64,000 nt of DNA from Deltaproteobacteria bacterium (lineage in GTDB: Bacteria; Myxococcota_A; UBA9042; PHBI01): contig JACKFA010000006.1 in the NCBI GenBank assembly GCA_020632715.1, forward strand, positions 248,001 to 312,000, read 5' to 3'. Shown here in pieces: positions 1 through 10,191 of the stretch; position 1 is the stretch's first letter, and every line of letters starts with the position of its first letter. Under the pieces are notes generated by a model that was not told the origin of the DNA, did not search any database, and saw only the letters and a list, made by a program, of their open reading frames with translations. The position numbers and the translations under genes were made by a program.

Positions 1-546
1 TCGTCGTCGCAGTCGAGCGTCGCGACGAGCCCGTCGCAGTCGTGGTCGTTCGCGGTCGACGTCGCGATCGCGGCGTTGTCGTCGTCGCAGTCGTCGGCCG
101 TCGGCACCCCGTCGCAGTCCTTGTCGTTCGCGCGCGTCGTGGCGACCGCGGGATCGGCGTCGTCGCAGTCGTCGGCGGTCGGGATCCCGTCGCAGTCGGC
201 GTCGCCCTCGCGCGTCCGCGTGTCGGCCGCGTCGTGATCGTCGCAGTCGAGGTCGCTCGGGACGTCGTCGCAGTCGGCGTCGTGGAGGTTCGAGCGGTGC
301 TCGGCCGGGTCGGTGTCGTCGCAGTCGATGGGGGTCGCGACCCCGTCGCAGTCGCCGTCGTTGACCCGCGTCGCGCGGTTCGACGCGGACTGGTCATCGC
401 AGTCGAGCGCCGACGGCACGCCGTCGCAGTCGAGGTCGCCCGTGTTCTGCCGCACGTCGCTCGCGTTCGCGTCGTCGCAGTCGAGCGCGGTCGGGACCCC
501 GTCGCAGTCGCCGTCGTTCACGTTCGTCGTCGTCACGGCCGCGCTC
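1..546. repeat. DNA tract shared with 13421-13966 (gene-conversion tract)
   Basis: Compared base by base at an offset of 13,420, this tract differs at only three positions (45, 50 and 528). Positions 51-527 are identical over 477 bp. Beyond 547 the two copies diverge abruptly, although the genes stay co-linear up to their start codons (9761 and 23181). It lies within the Asp/Cys repeat array. Confidence 0.95.
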
Positions 547-3500
547 CCGTCGTCGCAGTCGACGCCCGCCGCGACCCCGTCGCAGTCCGCGTCGTTCACG
601 TTCGTGGTCGTGACGGCCGCGCTCCCGTCGTCGCAGTCGATCGCGCTCGGGACCCCGTCGCAGTCCGCGTCACCCACGTTCGTCGCCGTGACGCCCGCGT
701 CGCCGTCGTCGCAGTCGACGCCGGTCAAAACGCCGTCGCAGTCCGCGTCGCCGACGTTCGTGCTCACGACGCCCGCGTCGCCGTCGTCGCAGTCGACCCC
801 GCGGAGGACGCCGTCGCAGTCGTTGTCGTCGGCGATGGCCACCGCCGCCGGATCCTGATCGTCGCAGTCGGCGGCCGTCGGCACGCCGTCGCAGTCCGCG
901 TCGTCGGCGACCGACGTCGTCACGGTCGGGTCGGTGTCGTCGCAGTCGAGGTCCGTCGGGACGAGGTCGCAGTCGGCGTCGTTCTCCGACGCGCCGACCG
1001 CCGGGTCGCCGTCGTCGCAGTCGAGGTCCGTCGTGATCCCGTCGCAGTCGGCGTCGTCCGCCGACCCGCCCACCTCGGGGTCGTGGTCGTCGCAGTCCGT
1101 CCCGGTCGCGCACCACACGCTGCGCCCGACGATCTCGTCGCCGTCGAGGTCGGCGCAGACGGGGTCGTCGCGGTCGAGGAACTCCTGGAGGTCGGGCTTC
1201 CCGTCGCCGTCGACGTCGGTCGTCGCGTCCGCGACGCCGAGCCCGCCGAACCAGTGGTTCTCCCAGGCATCGCCGAGGCGGTCCCCGTCGGCGTCCTCCC
1301 ACTCGTCGGCCGCGCGCGGGAAGGCGTCGTGGCAGTCGAAGTGCGTGTCGTTGTCGGTGTCGACCTCGGCGCCGTAGTAGCGAACGCGCGCGTAGAGCTG
1401 GTGCGACGCGCTGTCCGGGTTCTGGAGGTAGTCGAGCCGCGCCCAGTCGACCGCGTCGCCGTCGCTGCAGAAGATCCGCTCCGGCCCGTAGCTCGTCCCG
1501 TTCACGACCGTCTCGTCGAGCGTCCGGCTCCCGGTCTCGCGGACGGCGCCTCCCGCCTCGGTGCGCGTGTCGACCTTGAGCTCGCGCAGGACCCCCGCCC
1601 GCGGCAGCAGGAAGGAGACGCCCGCGTCGTCGTGGTTCCCCTCGGTCGTCGTGGCCGTCCCGAACTGCGAGAGCAGCGGCCGGCACGCGACGATCCGCAG
1701 CTGCCAGTCGCCGTCGCTCCCGGCGCCCGGCCGCACGTCCACGACGTTGTCGCCCGTGACCGAGTCGCTCACGAGGAGCGGGAGCTGGAGGTAGTCGGTC
1801 CAGGCGAGGTCCCCGCCCGACGGCCCGGCCGGGAGCTCGAAGAGCGCGCCGCCGTTCAGCGTCACCGCGAGCTCGCCGGGCGAGTCCGCGTCGAACGCGC
1901 GCAGCTCGAGCAGCGCCTCGCCGATCTTCGGCCAGTGGATGACGAAGCCGTCGGGGTGGAGCGTGTCGTACGCCGCCGTCGAGTCGAAGCCGAAGCTCTC
2001 GCCGAACCCGAAGAGCCCGAGGTCGCGGACGCCCCACGTACCGTCGCCCCCGCTCGCGACCCCCTTCTTCGTGAGCGTGAGCCGGTTGTCGCGCCCCGAC
2101 ACGAGCTTCGCAGTCTCCACGTAGAACATCACCGCGCGCGCGTCGGCCCCGTCCGCCCCGGCCGGCAGCGCCCCGAGCGGCTGCCCGTTGAGCGTCACCG
2201 TGACCTCGTCGGCCGTGTCGATGTCCCAGCCGCGCAGGTGGATGAACTGCCCCTTGTCGCTCCCCTGCTTCGTGAACACCGCCACGAGCGACGTGACGTG
2301 CTCGTTCGACCCGAAGCCGTAGCCGTACTCGCGCCCCTCGTACTCGCCGAGCGTGAGGCGGATCACGCGCCCGCTCTCGTTCGGATCGGTCGGCGCGGAG
2401 TCCTCCCCGTCGCAGACGCCGTCGTCGTCGCTGTCGCCGGCCAGCGGGTCCGCGCCGAGGTCGACCTCGAGCCCGTCCGCGAGGAGGTCGTCGTCCGAGT
2501 CCCAGTCCGACGGGTCCGTGGCGGCCGCGAGCTCGCTCGCGTTGTCCAGGCCGTCGTTGTCGTTGTCCCCGGTGGCGCTCGACGAGAGGCTCCCGAAGTA
2601 GTTGTACTCCCACCAGTCGGGGAGCCCGTCGGCGTCGCTGTCGTCGCCCTGCGTGCGCCCGTCGAGCGTGAGGTCGTAGGTGCGGTCGCCCGTCCCCGGG
2701 TTGTCGAGCGTCAGGTAGTAGCTCCGCCCCGGGCGCCACGGGTGGTTGTAGACGTAGCCCGAGGGGGCGTAGGTCGGCTTGTCGACCGCGACGGTCGCGC
2801 CGCTGCTCGTGTAGTCGGCGCCGCTCGCGGGCGGCAGCGTGTCGAGCTGGAGGCGCGCGACGAGCCCGCTCGTGACCGGGCCGTTCACGCGGATGCGCGC
2901 GGCGTCCTCGGGCACGTCCACGCGGTAGACGCGCCGCTCGCCGGCCGCGAGCGTGCCGCTCACGTGCCCCGCGGCGAAGTCGAGGACGTCGTCGAGCGCG
3001 AGCGCCGTCGCCCCCACCGAGGACCCGAGGTCGTAGACGGCGTCGGTCTTCGCGAACACGCCGAGGAAGTAGTCGGCGCCTGGCTCGTAGAGCCCGAGCG
3101 GGAGCGTCGTCGTGCCCTGCGCGTCGATCGTCAGCGGGAGCCCGCTCCCGTAGCCGCTCAGGCTCCGGTCGTCGCTCCAGTCCCTGATGGCGCTCTGCGG
3201 GCTCGTCAGGCTCGCGATGGCCCCCGCCGAGCCGGGCACGGCGCGCTCGCGGAAGAAGACGATGACGTCGCCCTGCTGCTGGATGAGGTTCAGGCGCCAC
3301 TCGAGCGGCGCGCTCGCGCCCGCGTCGGTCGCGGTGTCGGCCGTGCGCACGTGGTAGAAGCGCATGTCGCCGGCCGCGAGGGCGTGCCCCGCGATGGCGC
3401 CGCCCGCCTGCGCGAGCTCGTCCACGCGCGCCCCCGACACGGTCAGCCGGTAGCGCACGTTCGACCCCACCGCGGTCACCGCGATCCAGTACTCGCCGGG

Positions 3501-6500
3501 CGGGAGCGCCGCGCCGTCGGTGCGCGAGTTGGCGACCGCCCAGTGCCCGTAGGAGCTCCCCGTCTGCGTGTCGTACCAGTCGTAGAGCGAGCCGCCGGTG
3601 CCGGAGCTGCCGTGGTTCAGCGTCGGGGCGGCGTCGCGGCGGATGTAGAGGTTCGGGTTCCCGCTGATCGCCTCGAGCTGCGTGCGCCAGAAGCCGCCGT
3701 TCCCGGGCGGCACCGTCACGCGGTAGTAGTGGTAGCGGTCCTGCCCGAGGTCGACCCCCGGGCCGCCCGTCGACGGGTTCACGTGCGGCGCGCCGTCCGG
3801 GTCGACGCCCGTGTCCGCGAACACGGGGGCCGCGAGCCCCGGCGCCGCCGGCGCCTCCCCCGCGACGGGCATCGCCCAGACGCGCTCCGCCGCGACCGGG
3901 CGGCTCGTCAGCGTGAAGTCCGTGAGGCCCGTGGCCGCGACGGTGACGTACCAGATCCCCGGCGCGAAGAACGGCGGCGCCAGCACCGTCTCGCGCGCCG
4001 ACGTCGTCAGGGTGGTGCCGCCCGCGGGCTCGCCGGGGAGGCGGTCCTTCCGGACCCTGAGCTGGGCTGTGCCCGAGCGCACCTCGAGCCCGAGGACCCA
4101 GCCCGCCGCGGGCACCGCGTCGCAGTCCTGCGGGATGTCCACGCGGTAGGTGCGCGTCGCGCGGTCGACGATCGCCGCGCTCACCTGCCCGCCGTCGAAC
4201 GCGAGCGCCCCGACGCCGCCCCCCTGCACCACGAGGTCGAAGGTCGCGTCCGCCGGCACCCCGGAGAGGTCGTCCGCGCCCACCACGATGGTCACGTCGC
4301 CGTGCCGCCCGACGACCTCGCTCGAGAGCGTCCCGGTCGCGATCGTGCTCGTCCCGCCGTCGCTCGCGCGGTAGGTCGTGCTGATCGAGGGCACGCTGTC
4401 CGCGAAGAAGTCGTAGAGGCCGACCGCGTACTCGGGGCGCCCCGCGACGCCCTCGAGCCGCACCTCGAACGACGGCAGCTCGTCGGGGACGCGCACGTGG
4501 TAGATGCGCTCCTCGCCGTACGCGAGGGTCTGCGCGGCGTAGCGCACGGGGGTCGCCGCCGTGACGACGCTGCCCGCGCCGACCTCGGGGGCCTCGCCGA
4601 CGCTCGTGAGCGTGACGTCCGTGGGGCCCGTCCCGATGTAGCTCGCGTTGTACGGGTCCTGCCCCTCGGCGGCCACGGCGAGGTAGAAGGTGCCGCCGTC
4701 GATGGCGCGCTCCGCGCTGCGCGGGTAGCGGTAGTAGCGCTCGGGGCCCGCCTTCTGGCGGCGCGCGCCCTGCCGGTTCCCGCCCGGGAGCACGCTGACG
4801 CCGCTCGCGAAGCTGCTCGGGATGGCGTCGACGTTGACCGCGAGCATCGCCTCGCCGAGCGCCGGGTCGAGGTCGACCTCCCAGCTGCGCGCGCCGGGCG
4901 GCACCTGCACGCGGAAGTAGCGGACCTCGCGCGGCTCGAGGCCGACGAGCGACACGGCGCCGCCGTCGAACGCGAGGTCCGCGACCTGCCACGTCCAGGG
5001 CTCGCCGTCCGCGTCGGTGCCGACGCCCACCGTGCGCGAGACGAGCTCGTAGCTCGCGGGCTCCGCGTTGCTGCTCTGGTCGATGACGCCGACCACGTAG
5101 GTGCCGGGCTCGAGGGGCGCGTTCATCCCGACGGTGAAGCGGCGTCCGCCCTCGTAGACGTTGTTCGACGGCTGCCGCGGCGGGTACGCGCGGTTCGTGA
5201 TGTCGGTGCTCGCCGCGAGCTGGTAGCCCGTCCGCCAGGTGCTGCCGTTGACCAGGTTGGAGGTCGAGCTGACCGAGGTCGGGAGCTCGTCGCGCCGCGC
5301 CACGAGCTGCGGGCGGCCCGACTGCACGTTCTCGATGGCGAGGTCCCAGCCGAGCTGCCCGTCGTCGGGCACCGTGACGCGGAAGTAGCGCCACGTGCCG
5401 GGCTCCTGCGCCGTCACGGCCGCGACGCCGCCGTTGAAGGCGAGCGGCCGCTCGCCGCGGGCCGTGATCGTGAGATCGTAGTTGGCGCCGACGTCGCCCG
5501 CGCCCGACGGGTTCGCCGCGACGATGACGGTGTAGGTACCGAGCGGGTCGGCGACGTTCATGAGGTCCGTGCCGGTCGCGACCGTGGCGCCGCCGCCCTC
5601 CGCGGCGACGTAGCCCGAGTCGCGCGGGTTCGGGAAGGGCACCGGCATCAGCGACACCGCGGCGGACGGCGCGCCCGTCGTGTTCTCGAGGCGCACCTCC
5701 ATGAGCGTGACCCCCTCGGGCACGGTGAAGCGGTAGGTGCGCTGCGCGCCGGCCGGCAGCGACTCGCCGAGGAACGCGACGGGCGCGTCGAGGCCGAGCT
5801 CGTGGTCGGCCTGCACCACCGGGAGGACGCCGACGCTCCGGAGCTCGAAGGAGACGGCGCCCGCGCCGACGTAGCCGGTCGAGTAGGGGGCGACGCCCTC
5901 GCTCGCGACGGCGACGTAGTAGGCGCCGCCGTCGAGCGCCGCGTCCCCGGAGTCGGGGTACTTGTAGAAGAGCTCGCCGCCCGCGCGCTGGCGGCGCGTG
6001 CCGGAGGGGTTGCCGGTCTCGTCGCTCCGGCTCGCGTTCGCGTAGGAGTTCGGCGGGTTGTCCTTCCGGACGGCGAGGAGCCCCTCGCCGCCCGGCGTCG
6101 TCGGGTCGAGCTCGAGGCCCCACGTCGCCGCGCCCGGCGGCACGTCGACGCGGTAGTAGGCGATCTCGCGCGCCGGGAGCGCGTCGACGGTCGCGACGCC
6201 GCCGTCGAACGCGAGCTCGCCGACCTGGATCCGCCACGGCTGGCCGTCCGCGTCGTCGCCGACGCCGATGCCGCGGCTCTCGATCTCGTAGGCCATGGGC
6301 GCGCCGGTCTGGCCGCCGGGGTCGGTCACGCCGACCACGTAGCTGCCTGGCTCGAGCGGGCTCCCCATGCCCATCGTCACGGTGTGGCCGCTCTCGTTGA
6401 CGTTCGGCTGCCCGTCGACCCGCGGCGCGTACGTGCGGCCGGTGATGTCGGTCCCGGCGGCCCACTGGTAGCCCGTGCGCCACTCGTCGAAGTAGTACGG

Positions 6501-9500
6501 GAAGTAGGTCGTGCTCGAGACGCTCGTCGGCGAGTCGTCGCGCTTGACGACGAGGCGCGGGTTCCCGCTCTGGACGTTCCGGATCCGGAGGTCCCAGCCG
6601 AGCGCGCCCGCCGGCACGTCGACGCGGAAGTAGCGCCACGTCTGCGACTCGTGGTCGGTGACCGAGGCGACGCCGCCGTTGAAGGGGATGACGCCCTCGC
6701 CGCGCGCGACGACGTCGAGGTCGTAGACCGCGCCGACCTCGCCGTCGGCCCCGCTCCGCGCCACGACCAGGATCGTGTAGACCCCGGACGGCTCGACGAG
6801 CGTGACGATGCCGTCGCCGCCCGTGACGCTGCTGCCGCCGCCCTCGGACGCGCCGTAGCTCTCGGACGGGTTCGGGAAGGGGCCGTTGGCCGTCGTCGGG
6901 TGCGCGACGGTGTAGCGCGGGTAGCCCGAGGCCGTGGTGAGGCGGATCTCCATCGACAGGACGCCCGCCGGCACGGTGAAGCGGTAGGCGCGCTGCTCGC
7001 CGTAGCGCAGGGTCTCGCCGTGCCAGGCGAGCGGCGTGTCGGCGGGCAGGAGCGTGTCCGCGCCGCCGCGCAGCTCGGCCTCGCCGTGGCTCGTGAGCGT
7101 GTAGGTGGTCGGGCCCGTGCCGATGTAGCTCGACGAGTGGGGCGCCTGCCCCTCGGCGCCGACCGCGACGTAGTAGGTGCCGGGGGTGAGCGTCGCCTGG
7201 CTCGAGGTCGGGTACTTGTAGAAGAGCTCGTAGCCCGTCTTCTGGCGGCGCGCGCCCGAGGTGCTCGACGAGTCGCTCGTCGAGGAGACGGCGTCGCTGT
7301 TGCCGAGGAGCTCCCGGCGGATGGCCATCATCGCCTCGCCGACGCTCGGCTCGAGCGAGAGGAACCAGCTCTCGACGTCGTCCGGGACGGTGACGCGCCA
7401 GAAGCGCACGTCGCGCGGGGCCGCGTCGGTCACGGTCGCGCTCCCGCCGTCCCAGGCGAGGTCCGCGACCTGGATGGCCCAGGGGCCGCCGGTCGGGGCG
7501 TCGCCGACGCCGACGCCGCGGCTCGTGAGGGTGTAGCCGAGCGGCGTCCCGGCGGGGGTCGTGTAGAGGTCGGTGACGCCGATGTAGTAGGTGCCCTCGG
7601 ACAGGAACGAGCCCATGCCGAGCCACATGTGGCGCCCCTGCCGGTTGTCGGCGCTCTGGCCCTGCACGTAGGGGGCGTACGGGCGGTTCGTGAGGTCGTT
7701 CCCGACGGCCCACTGCCACGTGCTCGCCCACTGGGTGCCCTCGTTGATGCCGGTGCTCGGGATGTCGCCGTAGCTCGCCGGCAGGATGTCGCGGCGGATG
7801 ACCATGCGCGGCTTCCCGCTCGTGACGGGGTCGAGCGCGAGATCCCAGCCGAGGCCGCCCGGCGGCACGATGACCTTGTAGTAGCGCCAGCGGCCGCTCA
7901 CCTGGTCGCTCACGGTGACGGCGCCGCCGTTCATGGCGAGGGTCGTCGGCTGGAAGGTGCGCGTCCGGAGCGCGAAGGGGCCGAGCGCGGCGGTCGGGTG
8001 GTAGATCCCGATGTACCAGATGTCCGCCTCGTGGTTCGGCCGCTCGAGGAAGCCGCTCGTCGCGGTGACGTCCACGCGCGAGCTCTGCGAGGTGCTCGTC
8101 GCGCCGTTCGCGCGGTAGACCCAGCGCCCCGGGACGGCGTTCCGGCGGAGGGCGATCTCGGTGCCGGCGGGGGCCCCCTCGAGGTCGAGGATCCAGCCGA
8201 GGGTGCCGACCTGCGAGGCGATGTCGGGGACGCGGAAGTAGCGCCACCCGACCTGCGCCTCGTGCGCGGCGCCGTTTCCGACGGGGACCGGGTCGTTCAC
8301 GAAGGCGACGTCGGTGATCTCGGGGTTCCCGGACGTGAGGCGGCAGGACCAGCCGGGGCCCGCGGCGCGGACCGACACGTACCAGGTGCCGTTCGTGAGG
8401 TTCGGCGGGACCTGCGTCACGGTGTCGACGAGGGCGCCCGGGGCCTCGGAGAGGCCGTCGTTGCGGGTCGCGTTCGGGACGTCCCCCTTCCGGACGTAGA
8501 CGTCCGCCGTGCCCGAGAGCGGCGTCACGGCGACCTGCCAGGCGATCTGGTCCACAGGGACGTCCACGCGCCAGGTCACCCAGGGGAAGCCGTCGTCCGC
8601 GAGGGTCGCCGTGAAGGCGAAGTCGTCGCCGACGGCGCCCGGCTCGGCGCTCGCGACGCGGATCCGCTGGCGCCGCGAGTCGACGGTCACCGAGGAGACG
8701 CCGGCGCGCTCGACGGCGACGACGTACTGCCCGCTCGTGAGGTAGGTCGGGACGAGGAGCGAGGCGTCGGCCTCGCGGACCTCGTAGCGGCCGCGCGACG
8801 GGACGGGGGCCGCGCCCTTCGTGACGTGGAGGGTCGCGCCCGCGGAGGCGAGGCGCCACGCGAGCGTGTCGGCGGGGATGGTGGTGCGGAACCAGGCGCT
8901 CCCCTCGGGGCCCACGGGGAGCGAGACGGGGGCGGCGTCGTCGGGGCCGAGGGGGCCGAGGTCGGGGACGTAGAGGTCGCCCGAGACGAGCGACCAGGCG
9001 GCGCCGGGGCTCGCGTGCACGCGCAGGTACCAGGTCTGGTTCGCGGCGAAGTCGCTCGCGCCGAGGACGACCGCGTCGGAGCCGGGGTTCGTGCTGCGCC
9101 AGGTCGTGGAGTCGGTCGGGTAGGCGTTCTTCTGGACGTAGAGGTCCGCCTCGCCGCTCGTGACGGTGAGCACGTGGCGCCACGCGCCCCAGGCGCTCGT
9201 CTGGCTCGGGAGCTGGAAGAGGTAGTCGCCGCCGAGGTTGTCGGGGGCGGCGACGGCGTCGTCGCCGGCCTGCGTCTCGCCGTCGTCCCAGGTGAGGGGG
9301 CGGGCGTAGGCGTCGTCGGCGGTGAGGGTGCAGTCGACGTCGGCGTCGGCGTGCACCTCGACGTACCAGAGGTCGTCCGCGGTGGTGGCCGCGGCGGTCA
9401 CGAAGACGGTGTGGAAGGTGGCGTCGTTCTTCGCCTGGAGGGCGCTGCCCGTGGGCGCGCCGTGGCGGAGGATGAGGTCGACCTGGCCCGTGCAGCCGAC

Positions 9501-9761
9501 GGCGACGCGGAGGCCCTGGTGCGAGGCCGGGACGGTCAGGCGGTAGTGGCGCGAGGTGTTCGGGGCGATGGCCGCCGAGCTGCTCGCGGGGACCGTGAGC
9601 CGGACGGGGTCGTCGACGTCCCCCTCGAGGGGCGCGGCGTGCACGCGCGGGAGCGGGGCAGGGGGAGGGGCGTCGCCGGCGCAGGCCACGAGTGCGGCCG
9701 CGACGGCGAGCGGCGCGCAGAACCGTGCGGAGGCCGCGAAAGCGCGGTGGGCTCGAGACAC
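1..9761 (-). CDS. Giant PPC/TSP3/MopE-repeat lipoprotein, copy 1 (3' end off window)
   Basis: Partial gene running off the left edge; 3253 codons are visible. The start is GTG at 9761, preceded by AGGAG at 9770-9774 (8-nt spacer). The N-terminus is a lipoprotein signal peptide with lipobox L-V-A-C (Cys27), so the protein is probably anchored in the outer membrane. Residues about 30-2350 are Ig/PPC-like beta-sandwich modules with repeated Y-x-R-V-x-V-P motifs. A roughly 410-residue supermodule occurs three times (FYKYP/YYRYP landmarks near 7215, 5960 and 4735). Asp-rich, thrombospondin-type-3-like segments follow at about 2370-2460 and near 2855. From about residue 2886 to the edge runs an array of MopE-like DCDG/DCDD repeats, probably Ca2+- or metal-binding. 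It is a co-linear paralogue of the gene at 10192-23181. Function is unknown; adhesion or matrix scaffolding is inferred from architecture only. Confidence 0.9.
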   Translation of the reverse strand, partial: MSRAHRAFAASARFCAPLAVAAALVACAGDAPPPAPLPRVHAAPLEGDVDDPVRLTVPASSSAAIAPNTSRHYRLTVPASHQGLRVAVGCTGQVDLILRHGAPTGSALQAKNDATFHTVFVTAAATTADDLWYVEVHADADVDCTLTADDAYARPLTWDDGETQAGDDAVAAPDNLGGDYLFQLPSQTSAWGAWRHVLTVTSGEADLYVQKNAYPTDSTTWRSTNPGSDAVVLGASDFAANQTWYLRVHASPGAAWSLVSGDLYVPDLGPLGPDDAAPVSLPVGPEGSAWFRTTIPADTLAWRLASAGATLHVTKGAAPVPSRGRYEVREADASLLVPTYLTSGQYVVAVERAGVSSVTVDSRRQRIRVASAEPGAVGDDFAFTATLADDGFPWVTWRVDVPVDQIAWQVAVTPLSGTADVYVRKGDVPNATRNDGLSEAPGALVDTVTQVPPNLTNGTWYVSVRAAGPGWSCRLTSGNPEITDVAFVNDPVPVGNGAAHEAQVGWRYFRVPDIASQVGTLGWILDLEGAPAGTEIALRRNAVPGRWVYRANGATSTSQSSRVDVTATSGFLERPNHEADIWYIGIYHPTAALGPFALRTRTFQPTTLAMNGGAVTVSDQVSGRWRYYKVIVPPGGLGWDLALDPVTSGKPRMVIRRDILPASYGDIPSTGINEGTQWASTWQWAVGNDLTNRPYAPYVQGQSADNRQGRHMWLGMGSFLSEGTYYIGVTDLYTTPAGTPLGYTLTSRGVGVGDAPTGGPWAIQVADLAWDGGSATVTDAAPRDVRFWRVTVPDDVESWFLSLEPSVGEAMMAIRRELLGNSDAVSSTSDSSSTSGARRQKTGYELFYKYPTSSQATLTPGTYYVAVGAEGQAPHSSSYIGTGPTTYTLTSHGEAELRGGADTLLPADTPLAWHGETLRYGEQRAYRFTVPAGVLSMEIRLTTASGYPRYTVAHPTTANGPFPNPSESYGASEGGGSSVTGGDGIVTLVEPSGVYTILVVARSGADGEVGAVYDLDVVARGEGVIPFNGGVASVTDHESQTWRYFRVDVPAGALGWDLRIRNVQSGNPRLVVKRDDSPTSVSSTTYFPYYFDEWRTGYQWAAGTDITGRTYAPRVDGQPNVNESGHTVTMGMGSPLEPGSYVVGVTDPGGQTGAPMAYEIESRGIGVGDDADGQPWRIQVGELAFDGGVATVDALPAREIAYYRVDVPPGAATWGLELDPTTPGGEGLLAVRKDNPPNSYANASRSDETGNPSGTRRQRAGGELFYKYPDSGDAALDGGAYYVAVASEGVAPYSTGYVGAGAVSFELRSVGVLPVVQADHELGLDAPVAFLGESLPAGAQRTYRFTVPEGVTLMEVRLENTTGAPSAAVSLMPVPFPNPRDSGYVAAEGGGATVATGTDLMNVADPLGTYTVIVAANPSGAGDVGANYDLTITARGERPLAFNGGVAAVTAQEPGTWRYFRVTVPDDGQLGWDLAIENVQSGRPQLVARRDELPTSVSSTSNLVNGSTWRTGYQLAASTDITNRAYPPRQPSNNVYEGGRRFTVGMNAPLEPGTYVVGVIDQSSNAEPASYELVSRTVGVGTDADGEPWTWQVADLAFDGGAVSLVGLEPREVRYFRVQVPPGARSWEVDLDPALGEAMLAVNVDAIPSSFASGVSVLPGGNRQGARRQKAGPERYYRYPRSAERAIDGGTFYLAVAAEGQDPYNASYIGTGPTDVTLTSVGEAPEVGAGSVVTAATPVRYAAQTLAYGEERIYHVRVPDELPSFEVRLEGVAGRPEYAVGLYDFFADSVPSISTTYRASDGGTSTIATGTLSSEVVGRHGDVTIVVGADDLSGVPADATFDLVVQGGGVGALAFDGGQVSAAIVDRATRTYRVDIPQDCDAVPAAGWVLGLEVRSGTAQLRVRKDRLPGEPAGGTTLTTSARETVLAPPFFAPGIWYVTVAATGLTDFTLTSRPVAAERVWAMPVAGEAPAAPGLAAPVFADTGVDPDGAPHVNPSTGGPGVDLGQDRYHYYRVTVPPGNGGFWRTQLEAISGNPNLYIRRDAAPTLNHGSSGTGGSLYDWYDTQTGSSYGHWAVANSRTDGAALPPGEYWIAVTAVGSNVRYRLTVSGARVDELAQAGGAIAGHALAAGDMRFYHVRTADTATDAGASAPLEWRLNLIQQQGDVIVFFRERAVPGSAGAIASLTSPQSAIRDWSDDRSLSGYGSGLPLTIDAQGTTTLPLGLYEPGADYFLGVFAKTDAVYDLGSSVGATALALDDVLDFAAGHVSGTLAAGERRVYRVDVPEDAARIRVNGPVTSGLVARLQLDTLPPASGADYTSSGATVAVDKPTYAPSGYVYNHPWRPGRSYYLTLDNPGTGDRTYDLTLDGRTQGDDSDADGLPDWWEYNYFGSLSSSATGDNDNDGLDNASELAAATDPSDWDSDDDLLADGLEVDLGADPLAGDSDDDGVCDGEDSAPTDPNESGRVIRLTLGEYEGREYGYGFGSNEHVTSLVAVFTKQGSDKGQFIHLRGWDIDTADEVTVTLNGQPLGALPAGADGADARAVMFYVETAKLVSGRDNRLTLTKKGVASGGDGTWGVRDLGLFGFGESFGFDSTAAYDTLHPDGFVIHWPKIGEALLELRAFDADSPGELAVTLNGGALFELPAGPSGGDLAWTDYLQLPLLVSDSVTGDNVVDVRPGAGSDGDWQLRIVACRPLLSQFGTATTTEGNHDDAGVSFLLPRAGVLRELKVDTRTEAGGAVRETGSRTLDETVVNGTSYGPERIFCSDGDAVDWARLDYLQNPDSASHQLYARVRYYGAEVDTDNDTHFDCHDAFPRAADEWEDADGDRLGDAWENHWFGGLGVADATTDVDGDGKPDLQEFLDRDDPVCADLDGDEIVGRSVWCATGTDCDDHDPEVGGSADDADCDGITTDLDCDDGDPAVGASENDADCDLVPTDLDCDDTDPTVTTSVADDADCDGVPTAADCDDQDPAAVAIADDNDCDGVLRGVDCDDGDAGVVSTNVGDADCDGVLTGVDCDDGDAGVTATNVGDADCDGVPSAIDCDDGSAAVTTTNVNDADCDGVAAGVDCDDGSAAVTTTNVNDGDCDGVPTALDCDDANASDVRQNTGDLDCDGVPSALDCDDQSASNRATRVNDGDCDGVATPIDCDDTDPAEHRSNLHDADCDDVPSDLDCDDHDAADTRTREGDADCDGIPTADDCDDADPAVATTRANDKDCDGVPTADDCDDDNAAIATSTANDHDCDGLVATLDCDD

Positions 9762-10191
9762 GTCGGGTTCTCCTGGATCCCGCGCCGCGCGGAGGTGCGC
9801 CGCGGTACCGCGAAGCTAGCGCGGATACCGCGCCGGGATCCAGAGCGCCGACCATGAGTCCTCCCGTCGCCCGGCCACTCGCGCATCGCGCCTGGCGGCG
9901 TTGGTCGTCGTCGGCGTGCCGCCAGCACGCCTCCTCCTCCCGCCTTCCCAGGCACGACGCGCAAGCGCCCGTGCTCGGTCCGGACTCATGGTCGGCGCTC
10001 TAGCAGCCCTCGGGGAAATTCTCCCGTCGCCAGGCTTGCTCTTGTGGTCTCAGGCGGCTCCGCTCGTCGGTCACGTACCTCGGGTACGCTCCCGCCTCGC
10101 GTAGCCACCTGCGACCACGACGCCGCGCCTGGCTCGGTCCGAATTTCCCCGAGCGCTGCCAGGGGTCTCGTGCCGGGCCTGCTCCCGGCGC
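9762..10191. other. Intergenic region between the two giant paralogues
   Basis: This 430-bp gap lies between the start of copy 1 and the stop of copy 2, both on the minus strand. It holds the copy-1 leader with its ribosome-binding site (9770-9774), a short self-complementary stretch around 9803-9835 (GCGGTA elements), and the long palindrome described separately at 10003-10159. I see no coding potential that stands out, and no convincing -35/-10 pair. Confidence 0.6.
10003..10159. repeat. 157-bp imperfect palindrome
   Basis: The two halves pair end to end without gaps around a centre at 10081 (CGTACC-TCG-GGTACG). The outer arms read GCAGCCCTCGGGGAAATTC and, on the opposite strand, GCAGCGCTCGGGGAAATTC (18 of 19 match). 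Inside these, shared blocks include GCCAGGC, GTGGTC and GGCT. The element begins about 30 bp past the stop codon of the upstream giant gene (TAG at 10192-10194). It could serve as its terminator and form a large cruciform or hairpin. It resembles dispersed palindromic intergenic repeats (REP/MITE-like); copy number cannot be tested here. Confidence 0.75.

Noticed and set aside
1..1110. Regular spacing of repeats resembling a CRISPR array
   Set aside because: The units are in frame, code an Asp/Cys protein repeat and have no unrelated spacers.
42..9857. Very long open frame on the plus strand opposite giant copy 1
   Set aside because: It is antisense to a gene with a start, signal peptide and repeats. 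The translation is Arg/Val-rich and repetitive, as expected from the complement of GC-rich codons.
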